Assembly: GCA_012934845.2 (NCBI GenBank)
Contig: WNNJ02003697.1
Span: forward strand, 104,105-168,104
Reading direction: 5' to 3'
DNA from: Pomphorhynchus laevis
Lineage: Eukaryota; Acanthocephala; Palaeacanthocephala; Echinorhynchida; Pomphorhynchidae
Length of the DNA: 64,000 bases
Both the position numbers and the translations under genes were made by a program. The notes under the pieces were generated by a model. The model was not told the DNA's origin. It was given only the letters and a program-made list of their open reading frames with translations, and did no database searches. Positions 54,441-64,000 of this stretch are shown here, piece after piece; the stretch's first letter is position 1, and each line of letters opens with the position of its first letter.

Positions 54441-55345
54441 CAGTTTGTAATCTGGCCAAATACATGCTAATGACGTATTTCCTCTGATAAAATTTAATTA
54501 TCTCGTATATTATTCTAATACATAGTATATTATTGATTATCCATGAAAAATTTTCGCTGATGATGTGTTGATTTATATATTTTACTATTTTCTGTTCGAT
54601 TTTATTTTTAAAGTAACCCAGTTTAAAATATGCATCTATTAAATTATTTAAATAACTTTGAAGAAAGACAAATTGACAAGCTGGTATCAGTGAGACGGAT
54701 CGATGATAATCAGTATAAACAAAGCATTTCGCTTTGTAGAACTAGTGAGACCGATATTCAACAACATTCATCATATACGGAACAGAATAAGTCAGCGAAA
54801 GCCGAGCCTGTTGACTCAAACCCCATTTCAGAAAATTAACCCAATTCAATCGTCTAATTTTTATCACTTTGACGGGAAAGACCATATTGTTCTGGATTCG
54901 TTTCCTATCGATATTCAGGATTTGCAGAGTAAGCTCGGCTTTGATGACATATACTACTAGCAATTACGCGAATAGTGCAGTGATCAAGTAAGCGAACAGG
55001 GTGCAGTCGTAGACGTGATGCCACAGAAATCCCAAACACTGAATTGCGCAACTAGCTGTGAACAAACTGTCGACAAATTCACGGACTGCTATGCAGTAGA
55101 TGATGATGAATGTTAAACGGATGAAGAATTTACTACTTTTGCTTATTGTCAAAATTAAACATGTACATCATATTTTATAAGTATTAAAGCCAATATCGTT
55201 ACAAATTGTTGCAATTCTTAAAATTTCATTATTTAATGTATTATATTTTATATTATATGGTATGCATGAATGCTCATGCAAAAATATGTTTCTTGTAAAT
55301 TAAAATATGTCATCTTTACGATATAAATTAAAAGTAGTTTTAGTT
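54441..55345 (-). mobile_element. PLE-A copy 8: 3' end, with foreign sequence inside
   Basis: Minus strand: the RT C-terminal block (55,345-55,190) is followed by 530 bp of unrelated sequence (54,661-55,190), then the terminal RT/3' UTR block resumes (54,660-54,441), ending at the GGCCAAATACATGCTAATG motif. Gaps and stops throughout. Confidence 0.75.
54661..55190 (+). pseudogene. Unidentified cDNA-like insert in PLE-A8
   Basis: More GC-rich than its flanks, and the plus strand has coding texture in pieces: LVSVRRIDDNQYKQSISLCR, then a shift, HIVLDSFPIDIQDLQSKLGF and DDIYY, then KSQTLNCATSCEQTVDKFTD and EEFTTFAY. I cannot name the source. No poly(A) or duplication is seen at the ends, and the PLE sequence resumes without the replaced segment, as in copy 4. 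Confidence 0.5.
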
Positions 55346-55439
55346 AAATAAAAATAACAAATAATAATAAATATTATTATTTATAATAATAAATAACAGA
55401 CGTTGTATCAGAATAAGAATTAGAGGTCATCAGGAGGAA

Positions 55440-55956
55440 CTGCTATGCTATCAGGTTTCGGCACCTAACTTCTCTACCCAACATAGCAGCGGGGCCAAAT
55501 ACATGCTAATGATGTATTTCCTCTGATAAAACTATCTAGTATATTATTCTAATACAAAGTATATTATTTATTATCCATCCATAAAAATTTGCCACTTAAG
55601 AGTTTAAATTTATTCTTTATATTATTGTGTTGATTTATATATTTTACTATTTTCTGCTTGATGGTATTTTTATAGTAACCTAGTTTAAAATATGTATCTA
55701 TTAAATTATTTAAATGATTTTGAAGAAAGCCAATATCATTACATATTGTTGCAATTCTTAAAATTTGATTATTTAATGTATTATATTTTATATTATATGA
55801 TATGCATTAATAATCATGCAAAAATATGTTTCTTATAAATTTAAATGTCATCTTTACGATATAAATTAAAAGTAGTTTTAATTGATGTTAATTTAATAAT
55901 CATATCTAGATATATACCTTCTTTATCATCAATATCGATTTTATTAAGAAAAAGTG
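55440..55956 (-). mobile_element. PLE-A copy 9: 3' end, truncated by the LTR element
   Basis: Minus strand: RT C-terminal block and 3' UTR ending at the CAACATAGCAGCGGGGCC hairpin and the GGAACTGCTATG terminus, about 95% like copy 1 by eye. It stops at the left LTR (55,957). Its continuation is not found beyond the right LTR. Confidence 0.8.
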
Positions 55957-56054
55957 TGTCGTATCGCAGATAATTAGCTAAACCAAAGATGTTTTATTCA
56001 GCACATCTATAACAATAATAAAGTTAGTAACACATATCAATTTCAAATACGTCA
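55957..56054 (-). repeat. 3' LTR (98 bp)
   Basis: Plus strand TGTCGTATCGCAG...AAATACGTCA. Differs from the other LTR by a few substitutions. On the sense strand it contains ATGTGCTGAATAAAAC, which includes an AATAAA signal. Confidence 0.92.
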
Positions 56055-56063
56055 TTCTTCCCC
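56055..56063 (-). promoter_or_regulatory. Polypurine tract
   Basis: Sense GGGGAAGAA directly abuts the 3' LTR, the expected position for the plus-strand primer. Confidence 0.8.
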
Positions 56064-56073
56064 AATCAATTTG

Positions 56074-56619
56074 TTAGTCGAGATTTCGTTGTGGTGGACG
56101 TCGAATGCGGCTGGATCTCCGTAATTCACAAGATTCCATATCTGTTCGTGTACGATCGAATACGGCAGTTGGATCAACATATAGTGTATCGTTTGTTTCC
56201 TCGGTTTCAACCACACTTGGAAGGTCTTTAGCATAAGTAGATATTTTGTCTCCTGTTGCTTCGTTCTCCCAGTCTGCAGCATAAGTAGATACTTTGTTTC
56301 CTGTTGCTTCGTTCTCCCATGCCCTCTCCGGAGGTGTAATAACAAAGTGTTGATCGATTGAACGCCCAGTTGGAGCAAGATTTTGAGTCGATATTCTGTA
56401 TTCCCTTCCTTGATTATCACGAACTGTTGAGTAAAGATGATTTGAGTCTAGTAGCTCGACTTCATCAACCGAAGGCTCATACTTCGACTCCTTGTTTAGT
56501 CGTTTAAGCAACACCCGATTAAGAGGTGTTAACCAATCAGGTAGCTTTGGCGATACAAAAGCTTTTCTGGGAAACGCTAAGAAACGTAGGTGATGTGTAG
56601 TATTAGTAGCGGTGTACAA
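56074..56619 (-). pseudogene. LTR element integrase C-terminus/tail
   Basis: 181 codons: DWLTPLNRVLLKRLNKESKY, VDEVELLDSNHLYSTVRDN (integrase C-terminal beta barrel), then a 15-residue direct repeat (WENEATGNKVSTYAAD, then WENEATGDKISTYAKD), and a basic end (RRSSRIRRPPQRN), common in gypsy tails. Confidence 0.75.
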
Positions 56620-56817
56620 GAGACTACGTATATCAGCAAGTGCCGAGGTCGGCTTGCTTTCCCAGTGCCGTAAGTGAAGGCCATCTGTCTCTATTCTTAG
56701 TAGAATAGTTTTCCAAATAATGCCATTGAAGTGTTCGCATTGAGAATTTCCCTGGGAATGGAATGGAGTGGTGAAACTGCTACATATCCCTTGATCGGTT
56801 AACCACTTCTTCAGCTA

Positions 56818-57135
56818 TCAAGATTGGAAAGCGGAGCCGCGATCAGAATGGATGAAGGACAGATACCCACATAAGGAAAATATACGTGTCAAGCAGTCAA
56901 TAATTGTTTGGGCAGACATATCATGAAAGGCAAAAGCGAACGGATACCTGCTGAATTCATCTATGACAGTTAACATATACGTTGATCCGTTCGTAGATCT
57001 TGGTAAAGGTCCTTTAAAATCGATTGACATGCGATCAATGGGACGTAAAGCCTGGGTCAAGACGTTTGCATTCGATAAAAAAGCGCGGATTGATGCGACA
57101 ACATACTTCACAAGACGATGTGAAGGACCGTACAT
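56818..57135 (-). pseudogene. LTR element integrase core
   Basis: 105 codons: ALRPIDRMSIDFKGPLPRST (first catalytic Asp in IDFKGPLP), YMLTVIDEFSRYPFAF, LSFIHSDRGSAFQS (second Asp). The catalytic Glu follows shifted near 56,720 (HSQGNSQCEHFNGIIWK). Typical gypsy integrase. Confidence 0.85.
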
Positions 57136-57206
57136 CTTCTATCGAATATGGTGGACTTTGACTGCGGACGTAAATAAACATTCTTGTAATCCCTGGATGT
57201 TAGAGG

Positions 57207-57510
57207 CTAGTGTATTTCTTTGAGAATTCTTGTGTCAGCAGTGGAAGCGCATATATCTCCAGACATAAGATCGGCAGACATATTATTTGATCCAGGACAG
57301 TACTTAATATCATATTGATAATTAGACATATCCATACGCCATCTAGCTATTTTCTCATTCTTAATTTTGCCACGGCCTTCGTGGTTGAACATGAATGAAA
57401 CAGATTTCTGATCGGTGATTAGCAAAAATTTACGGGGAATGAGATAGTGTTTCCAGTTTCGTACAGCTTCCACGATTGCAAACGCTTCCTTTTATATTAT
57501 GTAGTGGCTT
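57207..57510 (-). pseudogene. LTR element RNase H
   Basis: 88 codons from EAVRNWKHYLIPRKFLLITD to FMFNHEGRGKIKNEKIARW and YCPGSNNMSADLMSG, the end of the RNase H fold (TDQ...F, ARW, PG..N..AD.LS). The upstream half lies in the duplicated segment. Confidence 0.8.
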
Positions 57511-57511
57511 C

Positions 57512-58055
57512 TTTCATGAGTGTTCAAAGTTCGAGAAAAGAATGCTACTGGACGATTCTTTTGTAATAAAGTTGCACCAATAACGCATCGGTTTCCACAA
57601 CAAAAGGTATGGTTTCATCTATAGTATACATTGCAGCGTTCACTATCTCATTTCAGAGGTATTCCACAGCTCTTTTTGCTTCGTCTTTCAAGGGAAAGTT
57701 GACATGATGTGATGTGAGTGGAGCTATTTTAGTCGAAAAGTTTTTTATCCATCGACTATAATATGCGAGAAACACAACAGTCGTTTCATGAGTGTTCAAA
57801 GTTCGAGAAAAGAATGCTACTGGACGATTCTTTTGTAATAAAGTTGCACCAACAACGCATCGGTTTCCACAACAAAAGGTATGGTTTCATCTATAGTATA
57901 CATTGCAGCGTTCACTATCTCATTTTAGAGGTATTCCACAGCTCTTTTTGCTTCGTCTTTCAAGGGAAAGTTGACATGATGTGATGTGAGTGGAGCTATT
58001 TTAGTCGAAAAGTTTTTTATCCATCGACTATAATATGCGAGAAACACAACAGTCG
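57512..58055 (-). repeat. 272-bp tandem duplication in pol
   Basis: 57,512-57,783 and 57,784-58,055 are near-identical (two substitutions seen, for example ACCAATAACG against ACCAACAACG). It covers the start of RNase H, is recent, and would disrupt the protein. Confidence 0.95.
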
Positions 58056-58666
58056 TTTTAACGAGGCTTGATTTGATGGAATTTTAAGATCGTAGAGAGC
58101 GGAAAACCTTGTTGGATCTGGCCTTAGCATGTTGTAGCTTATTTCGTAACCAAGTGTAGGTATCTTCGTCAATCTGTACTTACATTTAGAATGGTTTAGT
58201 TCGAGTCTGTGCTTATGGGCAGCATGTTGGAACTTTTTTAAGTTGGTGTCATGTTCATCAAGAGTGGTGCCACAGATTATAATGTCGTCAAGATATGAGT
58301 AAACATTTTGTAATTTGTTTTCTTTTATAAAATTGTTCATATACCTTGGAAACGCAGAAGCACCATTAGTAATACCCATAGGTATCTTGCGAAATTGGTA
58401 TAGCTACCCATTACCTTCAAAATCAGTGAAGTGACGCTCAGATGGATCTATATCGATTTGATAATAAGCCTCCTGTAGATCCAAGACTGAAAAATATACA
58501 CCTTTAGATATCTCATTCAGTATGTCAGATATGAGTGGAAGAGAATATGCATTAGGCTGAGTGTAACGATTTATTGTCCTAGAGAAATCGACTAATAATC
58601 GTCTTCGGCCAGTTTTGCGGGGTACTAAGACAATTTGCGCTCTCCATGGAGATACACTCTCTTCTA
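58017..58666 (-). pseudogene. LTR element RT
   Basis: Minus strand from WRAQIVLVPRKTGRRRLLVD (58,650) via YSLPLISDILNEIS and FSVLDLQEAYYQI (motif A) to a stop near 58,405, then frame 58,379-58,017 with MGITNGASAFPRYMN (motif B), YLDDIIICG (catalytic DD), KYRLTKIPTLGYEIS. All core RT motifs are present, in gypsy order. Confidence 0.8.
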
Positions 58667-59424
58667 TTATGCCCTTGGAAACATTCTGTGTAGTTCCTGA
58701 TCGATGAATTCCTGATGAGATCGGTTGTACTTCCTGCTTTTTGTAGCGGCGACAGGTTTCACGTCAGGAGTAGGATTTCGGGAAAGTAACGGCAGTCGAA
58801 CGTGATCCAATGCAGCTGCAGTTAATTGGAAATCAGATAATGAGCCACCAAACTGAATATCCAGACTATTGTGCCAGCTCAGGAATGGAAGTCCGAGTAT
58901 AAGGTCGGCACACAATCGAGGCAGGACAAAAAACTCAATCTGGACATATCGATGACCCCCCACAACAAAATCAATCAAGCATTGAACTTGAACACGTTGG
59001 TCGTATATGATGCCAGATAGACGTTAGTATTGGATGGAAGCACTTTGAGACCGAGTGAGAACGTTACAGAATCATCGATAAAATTTAACGAACTCCCAGT
59101 GTCAATAAGTGCATTGAACTTTATCTTTCCGATAAATAAAGACACTTTGATGGGATGTTTACTAGTGATGTTCACGGTTGGCAGTAACACCGCGGATGCT
59201 GAGCTTGTAGCATGACTCCTCAATTGACAGACTCTGGCGAAGTGACCAGTTTTCCCGCATTTGTTACGTGATACATTCTTTGCAGGAAGTAGCGCTCGAT
59301 TATGTCTCTCTCCCCCACAAAAGAAACATCTATCACGTATCGTCGTTTGTCTGATAATGCCAATACGATTCGAATAATGTGACGTGGTACTATGATCATC
59401 GACTGATAAAGGTTCGGATGACAT
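58667..59424 (-). pseudogene. LTR element zinc knuckle and protease
   Basis: Two frames, 59,424-58,975 and 58,978-58,667. The first has CFFCGGERHNR (Cys pair, no second part), then CGKTGHFARVC (knuckle), then ALIDTGSSLNFID, the aspartic protease active site DTG. The second carries ILGLPFLSWHN, the ILG motif at the end of the protease. A -1 or +1 shift near 58,977 separates them, perhaps a programmed one. Confidence 0.75.
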
Positions 59425-59743
59425 AACTGAGGATACTGTGCCATTAGTGCCAAATACTCATACTCTGATTTGTGATAGAGTTACATACTTTGCTGTGCTG
59501 TTTGCAACGATTTGGCGGCATTCAGTGTTCGGCTCAAATTGATTTAATCACTTTCCAGTAGTCGTTGACGTATTTTGTCTGAACGAAGACTGCGGATAAA
59601 TGAATCCCGTATGTAATCACTCATGATTACATGGGATGTAGAGTTTTTGAAATTACAGTCTCGTGACAATAACCGGAGGGCCTGTACGAATGTATCGATA
59701 TCTTCGTCGGACCGTTGAGTGCAGGTTGAGAGTAAATGTCGGG

Positions 59744-60052
59744 CTAGTACTTATATAGATTTTTTACGTAGATGCGATCAAGTGTAGCGATATCACTTGT
59801 AAAATCAGTCATATCCCCGACTAGTTCATACACATATGTCTCGATGTGCATCATGATATGTTCTAGTTTATTTACGTCATCGGGAAGAGTGGAAAAGGAA
59901 TAATTGATTTTTTTCCATAGCTTATATTTCCACTGACTTTCGGGGTCATCAGCAGGAGTATCGAATCGCTCAACTCGTATTGTGTGAGTTCTGTGGATTT
60001 GTGAGTTCAGGCTCCGATCGAAATCCACACTTGATTGTTCCATTGTACACAT
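59744..60052 (-). pseudogene. LTR element gag, N-terminal part
   Basis: Begins 7 nt after the PBS. 102 codons with VERFDTPADDPESQWKYKLW, a pattern (RF.....W..WK..F) common in gypsy-type Gag matrix/capsid starts. Ends in a stop; more of gag follows out of frame to about 59,450. Confidence 0.65.
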
Positions 60053-60058
60053 CTTTCA

Positions 60059-60072
60059 ATGTGCTGAATAAA
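60059..60072 (-). promoter_or_regulatory. Candidate self-complementary primer-binding site
   Basis: ATGTGCTGAATAAA here is the exact 14-bp inverted complement of 60,110-60,123 inside the 5' LTR. On the sense RNA the LTR segment could anneal directly to the site just downstream of the LTR, one base away. No tRNA-like TGG start is evident. Confidence 0.6.
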
Positions 60073-60073
60073 T

Positions 60074-60171
60074 TGTCGTATCGCAGATAATCAGCTAAAC
60101 CAAAGAGGTTTTATTCAGCACATATATAACAATAATGAAGGTAATAACACATATCAATTTCAAATACGTCA
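60074..60171 (-). repeat. 5' LTR (98 bp)
   Basis: Same limits (TGTCGTATC...AAATACGTCA on the plus strand). Its sense sequence contains a TATATA just before ATGTGCTGAATAAA. Very short LTRs leave little room for U3. Confidence 0.92.
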
Positions 60172-60690
60172 TAAGTAACCTAGTGAAGAGTAACCTAAAG
60201 GAGAGAAACCATTAACTGAAAAAATAGTGACGATTAAAACTTTGGGATGATATTTCAGCTGTCTTCTAAGACCATTCATTAAATAATACTTGAACAAAAT
60301 TATTTACAACACTACAAGAAAATTCATTGGGTTATTCCGAGATAGCCAAGCTTTATAGTGGTTACTTTTATAATAATGTATAAGAGTTCGGCTCAGTAAC
60401 ATACAAACTAAAGTTAACAGCGATAAAAATCATCAACATCAAACCGGATTAGGACGGCAAGAGCAAATCAAATCAGCAAACTGAGTCTACGTATTTAATA
60501 TAATTATAAACTAAACAAAACATAATAATGCTAAATCAAAAAGTAATAATTAAATAATAAAATTAATAATTGTTTTTAGATTTTCTATAATTTAAATCAA
60601 GTTAAAATAAAAAATTGAAATTTAAAATAAACGTCATTTTTTTGAATTGACTAATAAATAACAGACGTTGTATTAGAAGAATTAGAGGTC
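60172..60690. repeat. Intervening sequence and R-H repeat
   Basis: 60,172-60,460 is unassigned. 60,470-60,690 is the R-H repeat on the minus strand (CTGAGTCTACGTATTTAATA, CAAAACATAATAATGCTAAA), ending with AACAGACGTTGTATTAGAAG at the PLE-A5 3' end. Confidence 0.6.
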
Positions 60691-62375
60691 TAAATATTTA
60701 AGAATTATATTAATTTAATGTTATCCAGATATTTATATTTACTTGATGGTTTAATTTTTGTTAGATAGGCGTTATAATTATTATAACATATATATGTATA
60801 TCTTTTTCCGAATATAAGATTAATTAATTTTACTAACGCTTCTTTAATATCTACTAAATCTAGATTTGTATAAAGCGTACTAAAATCGTATGTATTTATA
60901 TTTTGAAAATTTATTCCTTTTGTCTGTTCTAAAAATTCTTTTGTAGAATTAATACTGAAATAGTGTTTTATACCAGTATTAATTTCGATTACCTTGCGAT
61001 ATTTTTTAAAGTGTGCTTTAATTACTTTAAGTATTTTATGCATAAAGACAGAAAGTCGTTTTAATGTACATTAAAACGCACTACATATGAACCTAGGTTT
61101 TATTGGATTTTTATGTAATTTTGGATTCCAATATAATATAGGTATAGTTTTATTATCTGATTCAACCTTTATACCCTTTTTATCCATTATAGAACAGTGA
61201 CTTGTAATAATTGTTTCTAAACTCAACTCACTACGTTCATATGTTAGATTTACATTTAAATCACTAGAATTAACCTCTTTCATTAGTATATCATAATAAA
61301 GCTTTTTGCATTTGAAGACATGGTTATTACTAGCTTTATCAATAGTTGTTATTATATAGTTATCCTTTAATTTAGTAAGTTCTTTATATATATCTTTATT
61401 AATTTGATCTTACTTTTTATGATTGTTTGTTATTTTCACTTTCTCTCTAATTTTATCTAATATATAGGTTATCCAAATGTTTATCTTTGACGTATTTAAG
61501 CTTTTACTATTAATCAGCTTACCAAAGTGAACATTTAAGTCAGTATATAACGAATTGTAAGTTTTATTTTTATCATTATAGTTTAATCTATATTTATACC
61601 CTTTTGATAGCAGCTTTCTTAATTCACAATTTTTAATTAATTCTAGATTATTGGTACATATATGCTCATTTATTTTATCAAAACTAAGACTTTTACAATT
61701 GCATTCTGTTTCCATAATGTTTCTAATATTATCGTTATATATTGATTTCAATACTTCATAATTTCAAATTTTTCGTCCTAATGGTGGTAGGAGTTTATAC
61801 CTTATTTTAGGAATACATTTACTTAAATCTGGCCCTTTTATTTCTTAACTTTTAGAATTATTTAAAAGTCTACCTGTACTTATGTTATCTATACATTTAT
61901 TAATGAAGTTTATGGTTAATGTATATTTTCTATTGTTATTATTAACATTTATTGTACGATTATAGTATTTTGTATTATAATAACTGTCTTTTATACAACT
62001 TGGCCTATCATAGTCGTTAATTAATTTTTGATTTATTGAACATATGGTATCTTTAGAAAAACTTCTTATATTTACATAAAGATCTTTCAGCTTATTATCT
62101 CTTCAAAGTTGTTTTAATATTTATAATTGTTTATTTATATACATATCTTTTTTAATATTTTTAACTATATTTTTCTTATTCCTTTTATCACCATGAATTC
62201 TTGGCTTGCGTTTAACCGGATTATTATAATATAGTTGTTTATTATGTACTATACTACTTCCGCCAATTCCTTGTACCACGTCATTCAATCCTAATGGATA
62301 CATGGAATTATGCGTTTTAATCCAAAAATCTTCTTTTTCTAATAGTTTTTGATTTAATATTGATATGTTTAACCG
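60690..62375 (-). mobile_element. PLE-A copy 5, UGA form
   Basis: Minus strand from the end of the GIY-YIG domain (FWIKTHNSMYPLGLNDVVQG at 62,330-62,270) through linker, junction RKI-UGA-NYEVLKSI (UGA at 61,764-61,766), and RT to about 60,720. Open pieces: 62,303-62,121, 61,751-61,410, 61,283-61,071, 61,043-60,705. The family's conserved DKASNN, LYWNPKLHKNP and TYDFSTLYTNLDLVDI blocks are kept. It ends before the YIDD box, so the copy is 3'-truncated. Confidence 0.85.
61071..61751 (-). pseudogene. PLE-A5 RT N-terminal region after the UGA
   Basis: From the UGA codon at 61,764-61,766 the frame continues NYEVLKSIYNDNIRNIMETE, NCKSLSFDKINEHICTNN, then a stop near 61,410 and reopening with EVNSSDLNVNLTYERSELSL. 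Very similar to copy 1, so the two UGA copies may share a recent ancestor. Confidence 0.75.
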
Positions 62376-62410
62376 GATTATTATTAACTTTTCAAAATTG
62401 AATTTTGAAA
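62376..62410. repeat. Small palindrome at the PLE-A5/LINE boundary
   Basis: TTAACTTTTCAAAATT followed by its complement AATTTTGAAAAGTTAA with a short overlap; perfect foldback at the edge of the truncated PLE. Confidence 0.75.
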
Positions 62411-62499
62411 AGTTAATAAAACTAGAAAAGTGCTTTGAAATAGAATTAGAAAAATGATTATAGAAAAGTGATTTGAACTTTACAATACTAGATTGGGAC

Positions 62500-63120
62500 T
62501 AATTTAACATTCAAATTGTCCGGAGCGAATGACTTCACGTATCCCCATTGTCAAAATTGTCACAAATTGATTCATTGTGAATATTTGTACAATAACTAAA
62601 TTGTACCTGACCTGCATAAAGATACAATCCCACGTGGGCAGATGGGTGCACTAAGTGCTGCTCATGTTGTATCGAATCGTGAAGCTAACATGTAAAGAAT
62701 CTGGGGATGATGGTAATTGCCCAGAGGAACAAAATCTTACGTGTATCAACTGTGGGTTGCATCACCCGGCATTTTCAAAAAATTTAAGATATACAACGAG
62801 TGCCAAATCCACTTCATAAATAAGTCTTTTGCAGCACAAAGGATCTTCTCCGAAAACATGGAAACAAGCATCTCAGGTCTTGACTCCTACGTAATGAATT
62901 CCTTCTACTCGATGAAGAGGAAATTTTAGGAATAGAAGTCCCGAATGAACATGAGATTTGCCGAACAAACAAAAAAAGCCTGGAACCTTGCTAATAAAAA
63001 CGATTTCTGCGATGTTGACTTTGTCTTCTCTACCGATAGCACAAGTAACTTTAATTAAATAAACGAACTTATTCCGTAATGAGTACAAAGAACATTAAAA
63101 TGTGGAAGAAATAATAGAAG
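62500..63120 (+). pseudogene. LINE-B copy 4, ORF1 remnant
   Basis: Readable across stops: SGANDFTYPHCQNCHKLIHC (first knuckle, last Cys uncertain), then CINCGLHHPAFSK in a shifted frame (third knuckle). Followed by polar sequence without support. The order and spacing match the ORF1 of LINE-B1. Confidence 0.7.
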
Positions 63121-63284
63121 TAGAAATTGTAAAATGATGATGCTCCGCCCGCTAGTTGCATCAACGACAAAACTCGCGGTGTTAGTCGGCCAATGTTGAG
63201 CTTAGCAATTTAATGTGTAACCTTCCGGTTGCTGGATGCAACTAGTTGTCCCGCTCTCAATACCAGTAAGTTAACGCAATGGTA

Positions 63285-63890
63285 AGTAGTCTGGGACTTT
63301 TCTCATTAAACATTCTTCAGTGGAATTTGGGAGGGGATTCTAGGATTCATATTTTATCTGGTAGATATACAAGATTTCTGGCTTATCCCAGAGGTTATCC
63401 TCTGGGATACAATACCTTGTGAGGAGGGGTTATATCTAAGTGAGGTGGGCGGTTTAATGCATTAGTATAAATCGATCAATGTCCTGGGGTTGTTCGGATC
63501 AATTTAGTCCTTCAAGAGACTAAATTGATCCGAACACCCCCAGGACATTAATCGATATATACTAATGCACTAAACCGCCCACCTTACTTAGTATATAATC
63601 CTTCCTCACAAGGTCTTGTAACCCTAGTTAAGAGCCATTTAGGATATCCTCTAACTGAATTACTGTTGTTCAGCCCAATCTTGCTTAGCTATAACACTTT
63701 GTAAAGACGGTAAACGCCTCTACATGGCGAATAGCCAATATTTATATTCGACCAGGAGCGATTTAAAAGAATCGTGACCTACTAAATGTTGTATTATGTA
63801 TCGGTTATGACATGTTACTTAGTGACTTTAACGACATATCTGACCGTTAGGAACAAACACCACTCTGCTGAGCCAGGAACGAATTTCTTA
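63285..63890 (+). pseudogene. LINE-B copy 4, endonuclease remnant with foldback
   Basis: Starts SLNILQWNLGGDSRIHILSG (63,300-63,360), then the foldback, then NSQYLYSTRSD-like, LLSDFNDI (63,815-63,835, GDFND with Gly to Ser) and a stop. Strongly decayed. The sense arm of the foldback is LINE sequence; the other arm is its inverted copy. Confidence 0.75.
63384..63613. repeat. Foldbacks in LINE-B copy 4
   Basis: 63,384-63,409: TATCCCAGAGG, TTAT, CCTCTGGGATA. 63,415-63,509 against 63,518-63,613: about 95-bp arms, nearly perfect (CTAAATTGATCCGAAC, ACTAATGCA, ACCGCCCACC), 8-nt spacer. The second arm is in the LINE's own orientation. Confidence 0.9.
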
Positions 63891-63951
63891 TGCATAAACT
63901 ACTGACAGCAGTTATATGTAATTGAATATGTTGCCTACACATCATACTACC

Positions 63952-63954
<3 letters not shown>

Positions 63955-63990
<36 letters not shown>
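63955..63990. repeat. (TA)n microsatellite
   Basis: TA run of about 35 bp at the end of the window. Confidence 0.95.
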
Positions 63991-63994
<4 letters not shown>

Positions 63995-64000
63995 TTATTT

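Larger units (their letters stand above)
55957..60171 (-). mobile_element. Gypsy-like LTR retrotransposon, complete outline
   Basis: A 4.2-kb element on the minus strand, bounded by near-identical 98-bp LTRs (55,957-56,054 and 60,074-60,171), each TG...CA. Sense order: LTR, self-complementary PBS, gag, zinc knuckle, protease, RT, RNase H (with a 272-bp duplication), integrase, PPT, LTR. Frames are broken in gag/pol. A clear target duplication is lacking (AAGTG against TAAGT at the two ends, not conclusive). Confidence 0.9.

Noticed and set aside
55952-60176. Target-site duplication of the LTR element
   Set aside because: AAGTG on the left and TAAGT on the right are not identical at the LTR edges; not strong enough to call.

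Overview
This is an AT-rich eukaryotic window, almost certainly from an invertebrate animal, and it is built nearly entirely of degenerate, nested retroelements. Nothing bacterial is visible: there are no operons and no ribosome-binding-site spacing, while LINE, Penelope-like and LTR elements, poly(A) signals, a poly(A)-tailed retrocopy and microsatellites are present. I cannot name the species. The only convincing host gene candidates are a lysine-rich, histone-H1-like repeat protein (24.8-26.0 kb, minus) and an unrecognised 189-residue ORF with a poly(A) signal (0.1-0.7 kb, minus).

The dominant family, called PLE-A here, is a Penelope-like element with permuted domains: a GIY-YIG endonuclease lies upstream of the reverse transcriptase (RT), as in the published Naiad/Chlamys-type PLEs. 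At least nine copies or fragments occur, at about 2.1-5.1, 9.2-10.7, 12.2-13.8, 22.3-23.7, 29.2-31.5, 42.2-44.4, 54.4-55.3, 55.4-55.96 and 60.7-62.4 kb. At the junction between the two domains, two copies carry an in-frame UGA where three others carry UGU, UGU and UGC. This is the Cys/UGA interchange expected of a selenoprotein. Two copies have part of the RT replaced by unrelated cDNA-like sequence; one insert resembles the C-terminus of ubiquilin.

Other PLEs (C, D, E, F) are fragments at 20.6-22.25, 24.06-24.2, 26.7-29.2, 31.5-31.9 and 33.1-35.2 kb. Repeats lie between or beside them. The array at 35.17-38.19 kb holds six intact type I hammerhead ribozymes, each with a 6-bp stem I, a 4-bp stem II and a minimal stem III. 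Two further PLE-linked repeat families (27.9-28.7 kb; 31.9-33.0 kb and copies) look like decayed hammerheads with covarying stem I.

Non-LTR elements: a LINE-B family with three-zinc-knuckle ORF1 plus APE endonuclease and RT (13.8-17.5 kb as a head-to-head inversion resembling twin priming; 38.5-40.4, 62.5-63.9, 7.9-8.1 kb; possibly 41.5 kb); a different RT fragment at 10.7-11.9 kb; two further RT relics at 45.0-47.1 kb; and elements whose C-terminus looks like a restriction-like endonuclease at 9.7-10.3, 48.7-51.8 and 53.0-53.9 kb, with a related RT at 5.95-7.7 kb. LTR elements: a pol fragment at 18.1-19.7 kb, and a delimited gypsy-like element at 55,957-60,171 with 98-bp LTRs, a polypurine tract and a 14-nt primer-binding site complementary to its own LTR, suggesting Tf1-like self-priming.

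Copies insert into one another, and long foldback (inverted) duplications recur in decayed copies. Most ORFs are interrupted. Stretches of about 8.3-9.2, 19.7-20.6, 24.2-24.8, 40.4-41.5, 47.1-48.7 and 52.0-52.9 kb are AT-rich with nothing I can identify.
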